This document shows positions 18,482 through 26,197 of a DNA stretch of 64,000 bases, one piece after another. Under the pieces are notes generated by a model that searched no databases, was not told the DNA's origin, and saw nothing but the letters and a program-made list of their open reading frames with translations. Position 1 is the stretch's first letter. Every line of letters starts with the position of its first letter. This stretch comes from CBDCWA01 sp965223255 (lineage in GTDB: Bacteria; Pseudomonadota; Alphaproteobacteria; Rhizobiales; Hyphomicrobiaceae), in contig CBDCWA010000004.1 of NCBI GenBank assembly GCA_965223255.1, positions 2,790,001 to 2,854,000 of the forward strand, given 5' to 3'. The position numbers were made by a program, and so were the translations under genes.

Positions 18482-19369
18482 CTAATCTTCGTCTGCATAG
18501 ATCGGCTTTCCAAACCTACTCCGGTTACGAAATATCTCTTCCGCTCGCCGGCGTATTTTTGGATCGATCGGTCGCTTGATCACGCGGTCTATAATCGGAT
18601 CATTCCGCCCTTTGTCGCGCAGCACGAAGGCGAAAACGAGTTCGACGCGTGGCCGGTATTTCACTGCCTTTCCCTCGAGCGACAATTTTAGGAGCGCTAC
18701 GCCATAGGCCGGGTGATGTTTGGAACGAAAATGCATTTCCATAACAAATAGGGACAAATTGCGCCTTGAGACTGCAGCCGGTAAATTCGGGACTGCTGCA
18801 GTTAGTTTTCGACTTTCTTGCAGACCTTGATAACGCGGAATTTTGATCCCCTGCAGATCTAGTTCGCGCTGCGCCTGTCGAATAGTCTCCATGAGCAAGC
18901 ATGTCTTGAGCCACGGATAGTGGCCGACCGTGAAGCTCTTCCAGTCCTTGAAATTCTTCTGATTGGTGACGGTTGACGGTGCCTTGGGATGGGCGGCGGT
19001 AAATCCTTTTCGCAGGATCTCGGCCGCCGTCTTGCAGTCTTTTCGGCCTAGGGCGCGTTTATATCGGGCAAGCGGGTCGCCTGAAAGCACATCTTTTAGG
19101 GGTCGTGCTTTGAAATTTGACCAGTACCACTCCCGACAAATGCGCTCCTTCGGCCGATACTTGATAGACGGGTGTGTCATCGGGTCCTTGTCGGTGACAG
19201 TCCTGAGCGCTTTACAGATGTCCGATCCGGCTTGCGCAGGCGCCGTCCAAAGCGCCGATAAACACACCATTACGATCTTGAAGGCGACAGCAGCGCATTT
19301 GAAACCTGCTCCCGGCAGGCGGGCGCCGATTGCGGCCCGGCTTCGTTTGTAATCGACCAATGAATGCAT
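18482..19369 (-). CDS. Secreted protein of unknown function, duplicate copy 1
   Basis: A 295-residue protein that I do not recognise. A Sec signal peptide (VMVCLSALWTAPAQA, probable cleavage before GSD) follows a short basic N terminus, so it should be periplasmic or exported. The mature part is basic and has four cysteines shared with its duplicate (SDICKAL, RICREWY, KDCKTA and one in the KTCLLME region), which could form two disulfides. The first 130 residues are almost identical to copy 2 at 20136-21026, residues about 135-235 differ strongly, and the end (KGRNDPIIDRVIKRPIDPKI) is again nearly identical. The upstream 88 bases are also duplicated, so both copies should share a promoter. Confidence 0.65.
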   Translation of the reverse strand: MHSLVDYKRSRAAIGARLPGAGFKCAAVAFKIVMVCLSALWTAPAQAGSDICKALRTVTDKDPMTHPSIKYRPKERICREWYWSNFKARPLKDVLSGDPLARYKRALGRKDCKTAAEILRKGFTAAHPKAPSTVTNQKNFKDWKSFTVGHYPWLKTCLLMETIRQAQRELDLQGIKIPRYQGLQESRKLTAAVPNLPAAVSRRNLSLFVMEMHFRSKHHPAYGVALLKLSLEGKAVKYRPRVELVFAFVLRDKGRNDPIIDRVIKRPIDPKIRRRAEEIFRNRSRFGKPIYADED

Positions 19370-19410
19370 ACCGCCTCCCCGTCCAACAGACAGGACAAGT
19401 TTCAGACAGA

Positions 19411-19422
19411 TATACAGTATAC
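19411..19422 (-). promoter_or_regulatory. Promoter-like TATACAGTATAC element, copy 1
   Basis: Located 42 bases before the ATG of duplicate copy 1 and embedded in the duplicated upstream region. On the minus strand it reads GTATACTGTATA, giving -10-like TATACT or TGTATA. Identical to the copy at 21068 and to the element at 2719. Confidence 0.35.
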
Positions 19423-19457
19423 ATCATAAATGTCGGGGCGGAAATTGTTGCGCTGGC

Positions 19458-19562
19458 CTACCGAAGGATCTGATCAATCAGATCCTGCATGGTCGGCTTC
19501 TTTTCCTTCGGCTTAGGCGTCGTGTGGGGCTTCGGCTGGGTCGTTGTTTGGGCGGCTGGCGG
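19458..19562 (-). pseudogene. Duplicated 3' fragment of the AsmA-family gene
   Basis: About 105 bases matching the last 35 codons of the AsmA-family gene, including its stop codon, with only a couple of substitutions relative to 21115-21220. It has no start and is a passive by-product of the tandem duplication. It retains the near-palindrome GGATCTGATCAATCAGATCC found at the end of the intact gene. Confidence 0.85.
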
Positions 19563-19650
19563 CGCAATTGCCGAATGGATTTCTCAAAATTGGCCAGCCA
19601 TCCAACACAAAGTGGATAGTTATCCTCGATCCGTAGGCGGATCATAAAAT

Positions 19651-19679
19651 CTTTCCCGAAGACCGCTTATTCGGGAAAG
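19651..19679 (+). promoter_or_regulatory. Hairpin covering the ribosome binding region of the coiled-coil ORF
   Basis: CTTTCCCGAA and TTCGGGAAAG pair perfectly over ten bases around a nine-base loop. The right arm holds the only Shine-Dalgarno-like bases (GGGAAAG) before the ATG at 19684. A smaller hairpin, GATCCG-TAGG-CGGATC, sits just upstream at 19629-19644. Confidence 0.5.
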
Positions 19680-19683
19680 AGCT

Positions 19684-20139
19684 ATGACCGTCGAATTAAA
19701 GTCCCGCTCAGCAATCCAAGCAAGATGCAGGGAACTCGGCAAGCAACGTGACGAACGTGAAGCTGACCAGAAAAGGCTGCGGCAGCGAGTCAATCAATTG
19801 ACCGATCAAGCGCCTGACATTCGAAACAAAATTTTCGACGTCGAACGAAAACTCAAAATGATCGAGGACACTCTAACAGCGATTAGAACCGGGTCGGGCC
19901 GATTTGGCGTTCCAGGCACCGTTATTGGTGAAGTCACGGCCTATGCCATTGAACTTGCAACAAGAAAGGATGCCTTGGAACGCAGTCTGTCGGGCTTACG
20001 ACACAAGCTTGCAAAGATAACGCGAACAAAGGAGAGACTCGAAGACAGGCTAGAGAATGTCGAAGTTCAGCTGGGTCGCGTAAACGACGAGTGGCGGCAG
20101 CTGGATTGCCGGCTCGCCGACGGTTGGAGCAGTCCCTAA
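19684..20139 (+). CDS. Small coiled-coil protein, unknown
   Basis: A 151-residue, highly charged protein with heptad-like spacing over most of its length (RQRVNQLTDQAPDIRNKIFD, then LEDRLENVEVQLGRVNDEW). There is no signal peptide or known domain. It lies wholly inside the segment absent from duplicate copy 1, except for its last ten codons, which run into the duplicated sequence. Its TAA stop overlaps the TAG of the convergent secreted-protein gene in the four bases CTAA (20136-20139). Whether it is expressed is uncertain; the intact 151-codon frame and start-proximal hairpin argue for it. Confidence 0.5.
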   Translation: MTVELKSRSAIQARCRELGKQRDEREADQKRLRQRVNQLTDQAPDIRNKIFDVERKLKMIEDTLTAIRTGSGRFGVPGTVIGEVTAYAIELATRKDALERSLSGLRHKLAKITRTKERLEDRLENVEVQLGRVNDEWRQLDCRLADGWSSP

Positions 20140-21026
20140 TCTTCGTCTGCATAGATCGGCTTTCCAAGCCTGCTCCGGTTACGAAATATCTCTTCCACCC
20201 CCCGGCGGATTTTCGGATCGATCGGGCGCTTGATCACGCGGTCTATGATCGGATCATTCCGCCCTTTGTCGCGCAGCATAAGTGCAAAAAACAGTTCGAC
20301 GCGTGGCCGGTACTTCACCACCTTGCCGTCGAGCGACAGCTTTAGGAGCGCAAGAACGGAGGCCGGGTGGCTCCTACCGACAAGATAAATTTCCAAGAGG
20401 AATAAAGCGGAATTGCGCCGTAAAACAGCCGTCGGTAATCTCGGAACGGCCCGAATGAGTTGGCTGCTTTTTTGCGGACCTTGATAGCGTGGAATGTTGA
20501 TCCCCTGCAGATCTAGTTCGCGCTGCGCCCGTCGAATGGTTTCCAGGAGCAAACATACCTTCAGCAACGGATAGTGATTGCCGACCGTCCATTTCTTCCA
20601 GTCCTTGAAATTCTTCTGATTGGTGACGATTGACTCTGCCTTGGGATGGGCGGCGGTAAATCCTTTTCGCAGGATCTCGGCCGCCGTCTTGCAGTCTTTT
20701 CGGCCAAGGGCGCGTTTATATCGGGCAAGCGGGTCGCCTGAAAGCACATCTTTTAGGGGTCGTGCTTTGAAATTTGACCAGTACCACTCCCGACAAATGC
20801 GCTCCTTCGGCCGATACTTGATAGACGGGTGTGTCATCGGGTCCTTGTCGGTGACAGTCTTGAGCGCTTTACAGATGTCCGATCCGGCTTGCGCAGGCGC
20901 CGTCCAAAGCGCCGATAAACACACCATTACGATCTTGAAGGCGACAGCAGCGCATTTGAGACCCGCTCCCGGCAGGCGGGCGCCGATTGCGGCCCGGGTT
21001 CGTTTGTAATCGACAAATGATTGCAT
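20136..21026 (-). CDS. Secreted protein of unknown function, duplicate copy 2
   Basis: A 296-residue paralogue of the protein at 18482-19369. It has the same Sec signal peptide (SALWTAPAQA) and the same conserved block KYRPKERICREWYWSNFKAR, and ends in the same KPIYADED. The central part (TVGNHYPLLKVCLLLETIRR to the LALLKLSLDG region) differs from copy 1 at many positions. It lies directly downstream of the AsmA-family gene (88-base gap), so this is probably the ancestral position. I cannot assign a function. Confidence 0.65.
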   Translation of the reverse strand: MQSFVDYKRTRAAIGARLPGAGLKCAAVAFKIVMVCLSALWTAPAQAGSDICKALKTVTDKDPMTHPSIKYRPKERICREWYWSNFKARPLKDVLSGDPLARYKRALGRKDCKTAAEILRKGFTAAHPKAESIVTNQKNFKDWKKWTVGNHYPLLKVCLLLETIRRAQRELDLQGINIPRYQGPQKSSQLIRAVPRLPTAVLRRNSALFLLEIYLVGRSHPASVLALLKLSLDGKVVKYRPRVELFFALMLRDKGRNDPIIDRVIKRPIDPKIRRGVEEIFRNRSRLGKPIYADED

Positions 21027-21067
21027 ACCGCCTCCCCGTCCAACAGACAGGACAAGTTTCAGACAGA

Positions 21068-21079
21068 TATACAGTATAC
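21068..21079 (-). promoter_or_regulatory. Promoter-like TATACAGTATAC element, copy 2
   Basis: The same element as at 19411, 42 bases before the ATG of duplicate copy 2, in the gap after the AsmA-family gene. Its conservation reflects the duplication; the independent occurrence at 2719 is the more informative match. Confidence 0.35.
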
Positions 21080-21114
21080 ATCATAAATGTCGGGGCGGAA
21101 ATTGTTGCGCTGGC

Positions 21115-23475
21115 CTACCGCAGGATCTGATCAATCAGATCCTGCATGGTCGGCTTCTTTTCCTGCGGCTTAGGCGTCGTGTGGGGCTTCGGCTGGGTCG
21201 TTGTTTGGGCGGCTGGCGGCGTGCTTGACGGGGCTGCAGGCGCCGGTGTTGTTTTGTTGCCGCCTAACAGGTTTTTGACGGCATCGCTGAGCCCTTTCTT
21301 ACCTTTTAATTTGTCGGCAATCGTCTTGATCGCCTGCCTGGCGGCAGCGACGTCGGGTTGTATTTTGGGATTTGCCCACGGACCGGTGAGGCGAAACGGC
21401 AGCGCGATACCCTCACGGTCGACCTCGCCCCCTTGCCCTGAGAGGTCGGCGACGAGTTTTGGGTCCATCTTATAGTCCAGCGTCTGGCGGCCGAGATCGG
21501 CAGTACCAGCGCCGCGCATACGCAATAGCGGGCTCACCAATAAGAGATCTTTGTTATGCGCAACTCCCTTACTGATCCGATAGGTGGCGGTGAGGGAACT
21601 AAAATCGGTTTTCTGCGATTGTGAGCGCTTGAGGCTGGTGAACTTCAGCGCCTTAAGATCCCTGACAATCTGCGCCACATTATAGCCGATGATGGCACCG
21701 TCCTTGAAGATGAGCCGGGCCTTGCCGTCTAATGACGAGATTATTTCGTGTTGTGATTTGCCGCGCCCACGTACATTCAACTGTGCCTGCGTTTTGCCGT
21801 CGATCCATTTAAAGCCGGCAAGGTCTTTAAGAAATGGCAACGCCTTCATACCGGAGAGAGAGAAATTGGCCGCCAGATCGGCTTGGCTCTTGCGTGCATC
21901 AAGCCGCAGTTTGCCGTTGCCACGACCGCCATAAAGAGACATGCGCGGCAGCTCGGCAGTCATCACGCCGCCGGCAATCTTCAGATTTAATTGCGCGTTT
22001 TGCAGACGCAAGTTTTGATAGCGCAGGCGCCCTGCAAGCAATCGCGCATTGACATCGATAAGCCGCAGCCCGCCAAGCGCAAGACGTGATTTATCCCAAC
22101 CATCTTTTCCCCGTTGTTTGATCTGTCGAGAGGGCTTTCGCTCGCCGCGCTTGCGCTGCTGGCGCTCGCGTTCTTCGCGTTGAATAATATCTGCTATGGA
22201 CCTGGTTCTGTTCGTGCTTATGCTGGGCAGAGCAGCGTTGCGACGCTGGCCATTTCTATCGGATGTGAGATTGCCGGTGTTTGCCATGTAATCGTTTAAA
22301 TCCAGGACATCGACACGCAGACCGGCGGTCAGCCGTGGTCGGGCACGTGCCAGCGATATGCCGATATCACCTGATGCGGTTGCTTGGTCCAGTTTGACCT
22401 TGGCCTCCTTGACCTGGATGTCATTCGACGTCACACGCAATTGGCCTGCGATCGACATCGTCCTAAGCCCGCGGATGTTTTTCAAACTGATGCCGAACCA
22501 TCCTGCGAGCCGGCGCAAATGCGCACTCTTTAAGGTCACAGGACCGGTGAGCGTGACGTGTTTGGCGACAAGTATACGGCCATCGTAAGTGGCGCTAAGG
22601 CTTGGCCCGGAAAGTGCAAGATTGACACGGGCCGGCCGTTCGCCAATCAGGTCACGCGTTGTATTGAGCCGGCCCTTGAAGGTCAATTGCTCGCCGCGCC
22701 AAGTCAGGCGTCCCGATGCATCAAGCGGAGCGGCCAGTCGCCCACCGTTGAGTGTCAGGTACACGCCGCTCACAGCCTGCGAAATTTGGCTCCGCTCATC
22801 CGCATAACGGATGACGCCGTCCATGATCCGCACATCACCGATGACAATATCTTCGACCGGACCGAGCCCGGAGTTTCCCGATGGCGGCAGTCGCGTCGGC
22901 ACGTCGCTTTGCTTTGTTGCAGCTTGCGCAAAGCGGACGCGGCCTGCTCTGGACCTGTTGGCGAAATCCCAGCTTCGCCGCCCTGATTTGTCGACACGCA
23001 AGAGCACGACGGGCTTTGTCATCACCAATTGATCGACCTTGACTTCCCGCCTGAGCAGCGGCAGCAGCGGCAGGCGGACCTGCAAGCGCTCCATTTGCAC
23101 CATCGGGCGCCCGCCCATCTTAGGCGGCGCGGACAGAGAGACATCCGCCATCGAGACAGCGAGTTTAGGAAAAAAGCTGAGTGTCGTGGGCCCACGCACA
23201 ACCAGATCGCGTCCAGTGTTGGCTTTGACTTGCGCAATAAGTTGATTGCGCACGAGATCAACGGGCGCAAACAGCACCAGCCAAACCGCACCAAGAACAA
23301 CCAGAAGGGAAGCACCTCCAAGCACGAACAGCAGGATACGGCCGAGGCCTCTGCTGGCTGCTGGTCGCACCGGACGCCGGCCACCGGGCTCGGCGATTCG
23401 CAGCTGGCTTTGCGGGTTACGCCGGTCATCGGGTCGATAGCTACCGAGACTTGGCGGCTCGTGGCTGGTCATCAT
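21115..23475 (-). CDS. AsmA-family protein
   Basis: A 786-residue protein with a short cytoplasmic N terminus, one membrane anchor at about 45-68 (ILLFVLGGASLLVVLGAVWL) and a long periplasmic part. It starts with the AsmA repeat-like NTGRDLVVRGPTTLSFFPKL and MADVSLSAPPKMGG blocks and ends with the AsmA C-terminal domain (DGAIIGYNVAQIVRDLKAL, then RMRGAGTADLGRQTLDYKM and LPFRLTGPWANPKIQPDV). AsmA-like proteins are thought to act in lipid transport or outer-membrane assembly. A Pro/Thr-rich tail (residues about 745-775) precedes the last helix. Its final 35 codons were copied in the downstream tandem duplication. Confidence 0.85.
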   Translation of the reverse strand: MMTSHEPPSLGSYRPDDRRNPQSQLRIAEPGGRRPVRPAASRGLGRILLFVLGGASLLVVLGAVWLVLFAPVDLVRNQLIAQVKANTGRDLVVRGPTTLSFFPKLAVSMADVSLSAPPKMGGRPMVQMERLQVRLPLLPLLRREVKVDQLVMTKPVVLLRVDKSGRRSWDFANRSRAGRVRFAQAATKQSDVPTRLPPSGNSGLGPVEDIVIGDVRIMDGVIRYADERSQISQAVSGVYLTLNGGRLAAPLDASGRLTWRGEQLTFKGRLNTTRDLIGERPARVNLALSGPSLSATYDGRILVAKHVTLTGPVTLKSAHLRRLAGWFGISLKNIRGLRTMSIAGQLRVTSNDIQVKEAKVKLDQATASGDIGISLARARPRLTAGLRVDVLDLNDYMANTGNLTSDRNGQRRNAALPSISTNRTRSIADIIQREERERQQRKRGERKPSRQIKQRGKDGWDKSRLALGGLRLIDVNARLLAGRLRYQNLRLQNAQLNLKIAGGVMTAELPRMSLYGGRGNGKLRLDARKSQADLAANFSLSGMKALPFLKDLAGFKWIDGKTQAQLNVRGRGKSQHEIISSLDGKARLIFKDGAIIGYNVAQIVRDLKALKFTSLKRSQSQKTDFSSLTATYRISKGVAHNKDLLLVSPLLRMRGAGTADLGRQTLDYKMDPKLVADLSGQGGEVDREGIALPFRLTGPWANPKIQPDVAAARQAIKTIADKLKGKKGLSDAVKNLLGGNKTTPAPAAPSSTPPAAQTTTQPKPHTTPKPQEKKPTMQDLIDQILR

Positions 23476-23869
23476 GACACCTTATTCAAATGAGCGCAGT
23501 TTTGCCCAACTTTCCGTGCCGGATCATTCTGCATGCAGGCCTGTCTTTTGCACAGATATCAATGACGGCGGATTTATGAAATCCCTCAATAATTGTTGTT
23601 CGCAGGTTGACGCAATGGCCCAGCACATTGTCTGTGCAAATCTCGTCTTGGTCGCGCGTTGGATATGTTACAATGCGCCCTCCACGACATGTCATTGCAG
23701 CATAGCAGAACATTATGTCGCGGGTCGGATGGTCAATGCCCGTGTAAAAAGTCTCCCAACAGCTTTCTGCCGAGGTGGGGCCGGCGAGCAAGCGCAATTG
23801 TGCGTGCGCCAATGACGGTTCACCGATCGGCGGCCGCGCCAAAGCCATCAATAGGAACCACGTGCGCCG
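23476..23869. other. Divergent intergenic region
   Basis: About 394 bases between the AsmA-family and AbrB-family genes. A minus-strand frame of 121 codons (23486-23851) exists but has no recognisable domain, no evident ribosome site and an unusual cysteine-rich composition, so I do not call it a gene. Confidence 0.45.
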
Positions 23870-25012
23870 ATGCCGGAGCAGCCATCCATCAAGCTAAAGC
23901 TCTCTGCGCGCATCGAAGAAGTTGTGCGGTTTATCGATCCCAGGCCGGCGCGCCTGCGCGGATTGGCGATCGCCTTCCTGGTGGCAGGGCTTGCGGGCTG
24001 GCTGTTCACGATCCTCAAGTTGCCGTTGCCGTGGATGCTCGGCCCCCTTTTCTTGTCTTTAAGCCTCAGCGCCATGGGCCGGCCGCTGGAATCGCCCACG
24101 TTTCTGGTCTTTCCTGCCCGCGCAATGGTCGGTGTCGCTATCGGTTCGAGCTTTTCACCAGACTTGTTGGCGAAGGGCACCGGGGCGCTGTTCAGCATTG
24201 CGATGATGGTGCCATTTAGTGTGATCATCACATTCGTGGGTGTCGTCTTCCTTCACCGCCTGGCACGTTTCGACAAACCAACCGCTTTCTTCAGCGCAGC
24301 TCCGGGCGGCCTTTCGGACATGTTGTTTTTCGCCATGGACGCCGGCGCCAATCTGCGCAAGGTGGCGCTCATCCAGACCGCGCGCCTGTTGATGATCGTC
24401 TGTATCGTTCCGTTTTGGTTGCAGTATGTGGATGGACTACCGTTGGGCGGCGTCGCACCGCAGGCCAAGGGCCCACACCCCTTCACCTACCAAGACGGAC
24501 TATGGATCTTCTTTATTGCGGCCGTTGGTTGGTGGTTGGGCGCTCTCATCGGATTGAAGGGGTCATCCATGATTGGCCCGCTCCTATTTGGTGGGGTCTT
24601 GCATTTTTTCGGCATCGCCTCCGTCACCATGCCGTCCGAAGTTTTGGTGTTCGTTCAGGTGACGGTTGGCATTGTGATCGGTGTTACTTTCCTTGGCATT
24701 ACGATTCGCGAATTCACGACCATTCTGTGCTGGGGCTTTGTCCTTTCTGCGTTCCTTGTCATATCCGCCGCCGTCTGGGCGCTTCTCGCCCAGCCCATCA
24801 CCGGGCTCGACCCAACTTTGCTGTTGCTCTCGTATGTACCTGGCGGACAGGTGGAAATGGCAATTCTCGGAATTATTCTGGGCCTTGACGTTGCAATTCT
24901 CACCACCCATCACATCGTACGCGTCTCGCTGATCATCGTTGGCGCCCAGCTTGTTATGCGTATGCATCCGAGCTGGACGGAGAACAAGACCCGATCGCAA
25001 CCAGAAAGTTGA
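23870..25012 (+). CDS. AbrB-family integral membrane protein (AbrB duplication, COG3180)
   Basis: A 380-residue membrane protein with about ten hydrophobic segments in two repeated halves. Each half has the family loop: LKLPLPWMLGPLF near residue 50, and KGSSMIGPLLFGG near 230. SAAPGGLSDMLFFAMDAGA near 140 and SYVPGGQVEMAILGI near 322 are the paired PGG motifs. The family is often labelled ammonia monooxygenase or AbrB regulator by old annotation, but it is neither; a transport role is likely and unproven. It is not obviously linked to its neighbours. Confidence 0.8.
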   Translation: MPEQPSIKLKLSARIEEVVRFIDPRPARLRGLAIAFLVAGLAGWLFTILKLPLPWMLGPLFLSLSLSAMGRPLESPTFLVFPARAMVGVAIGSSFSPDLLAKGTGALFSIAMMVPFSVIITFVGVVFLHRLARFDKPTAFFSAAPGGLSDMLFFAMDAGANLRKVALIQTARLLMIVCIVPFWLQYVDGLPLGGVAPQAKGPHPFTYQDGLWIFFIAAVGWWLGALIGLKGSSMIGPLLFGGVLHFFGIASVTMPSEVLVFVQVTVGIVIGVTFLGITIREFTTILCWGFVLSAFLVISAAVWALLAQPITGLDPTLLLLSYVPGGQVEMAILGIILGLDVAILTTHHIVRVSLIIVGAQLVMRMHPSWTENKTRSQPES

Positions 25013-25058
25013 GCGCACAGGCGGCGAAGGCGGCGAGACTGCGGCCAGCAAAGGCGCA

Positions 25059-26081
25059 CTAATTTTTCGTGCCGCGCACCGCTCTGACGATCTCTGCCAT
25101 CACGGCAAGTGCGATTTCGGCCGGTGATTGGGCGCCAATATCAATCCCGATTGGATTGCGAATACGCCCGATCTCTTCATCGCTAAGGCCCGCCTCTTTA
25201 AGGCGCTCGATGCGCGCAGTATGATTGCGCTTAGAACCGAGTGCCCCGATGTAGAGGCAATCAGATTTAAGGCCGACCTTCAACGCTTCATCATCGATAT
25301 GCGCGACATGCGCAAGTACGGCCAACGCCGTATACGCATCGAGGCCGAGTTTCGGAAGAGCATCCTGCGGCCATTCTGATTGAACATCGACCCCGGGGAA
25401 GCGTTCGGGTGATGCAAAGGCCGTGCGCGGGTCAACGATGATAACTTCATAACCGGCAAGTTGTGCGATCTGCGATAATACTTGTGAGATATGCCCGGCG
25501 CCTACCGCAATAATCCGCGCCGGCGGTACCAGGGCATGGGTGAATACCATCCCCTCGGGTGTCTCTCTCAAGCCGCTCTTGGCGGTTGCAAAGCGGGCTG
25601 CCACGTCGTCGGGTAGATTGGCATCCGTGCGCTCGAAGACGTCCCGCGTACCGTCTGCCAGATTGGTGCGGATGATCAGGCCATTACGTCGCTCTCGCGC
25701 CTCTTGTGCACGCCTCAGAAGCGCACCATTTTCCTTGTCGAAGCGCTCGAGGTACACCTTGATCCGTCCGCCACATGGCAAACCGACACTCCAGGCTGTT
25801 TCGTCCTCGACACCGAATTCCATCGTTGAGGCGTTGCCGCTGGCAAAGACATCTTCAGCTTCGGTGAGGACTTCGCCTTCGATACAGCCGCCTGATACGG
25901 ACCCGACAAAGCGGCCGTCTTCGGCAATAGCTAATTGTCCGCCAGTCGGCACAGGCGCCGAGCCCCAGGTGTCGATTACCGTCGCTATGACAACCTTACC
26001 ATCGGTATCCAGCCAATTGTTTGCAGCACCGAGAACATCGACGTCCTCGGAGCCGGCGGCCGGTTTTCTTGCGTCATCCAT
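25059..26081 (-). CDS. XdhC/CoxF-family molybdenum cofactor maturation protein
   Basis: A 340-residue protein with the N-terminal XdhC domain (VVIATVIDTWGSAPVPTGGQ, then VSGGCIEGEV with the Moco-related Cys) and a C-terminal Rossmann domain (IAVGAGHISQVLSQIA and ALGSKRNHTARIERL). XdhC proteins bind and help sulfurate the molybdenum cofactor before insertion into xanthine-oxidase-type enzymes. No molybdenum hydroxylase gene is in the window, so the client is elsewhere. GAAGG lies a few bases before the ATG. Confidence 0.85.
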   Translation of the reverse strand: MDDARKPAAGSEDVDVLGAANNWLDTDGKVVIATVIDTWGSAPVPTGGQLAIAEDGRFVGSVSGGCIEGEVLTEAEDVFASGNASTMEFGVEDETAWSVGLPCGGRIKVYLERFDKENGALLRRAQEARERRNGLIIRTNLADGTRDVFERTDANLPDDVAARFATAKSGLRETPEGMVFTHALVPPARIIAVGAGHISQVLSQIAQLAGYEVIIVDPRTAFASPERFPGVDVQSEWPQDALPKLGLDAYTALAVLAHVAHIDDEALKVGLKSDCLYIGALGSKRNHTARIERLKEAGLSDEEIGRIRNPIGIDIGAQSPAEIALAVMAEIVRAVRGTKN

Positions 26082-26197
26082 ATCGGGCCTTCAAAGGTTT
26101 GGTTAGTGAACACGTTTGCCAACGAGGCAGACTTTTAATATGGGACCAACCCTAGCCGGAGTGCAACCACCCCATCCCCTGCACGCCGACCTGTCAT

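Larger units (their letters stand above)
18419..21213. repeat. Tandem duplication of about 1.65 kb, one copy with an internal deletion
   Basis: Copy 2 (about 19557-21213) contains a 516-base stretch with a coiled-coil ORF, the secreted-protein gene and the last 35 codons of the AsmA-family gene. Copy 1 (about 18419-19556) has the same parts without that stretch. Matching positions are offset by 1138 bases before the stretch and by 1654-1657 after it. The copy junction at about 19557-19562 joins the AsmA tail to GGCGGCGCAATTGCCG through a shared GGCGGCG. The 516-base difference is bounded by ATTG at 19589 and 20105, a signature of deletion (or precise insertion) at microhomology. Confidence 0.8.

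Noticed and set aside
19467..19486. Near-palindrome GGATCTGATCAATCAGATCC, also at 21123-21142, as a possible operator or terminator
   Set aside because: It encodes the end of the AsmA-family protein, has no T-run, and its second copy is explained by the tandem duplication.
18419..21213. The duplicated segment as an insertion sequence or composite transposon
   Set aside because: No transposase, no terminal inverted repeats and no target-site duplication; microhomology-mediated tandem duplication explains it.
23486..23851. 121-codon minus-strand frame between the AsmA and AbrB genes
   Set aside because: Long enough to consider, but no ribosome site, no domain and odd composition; it fills the divergent promoter region.
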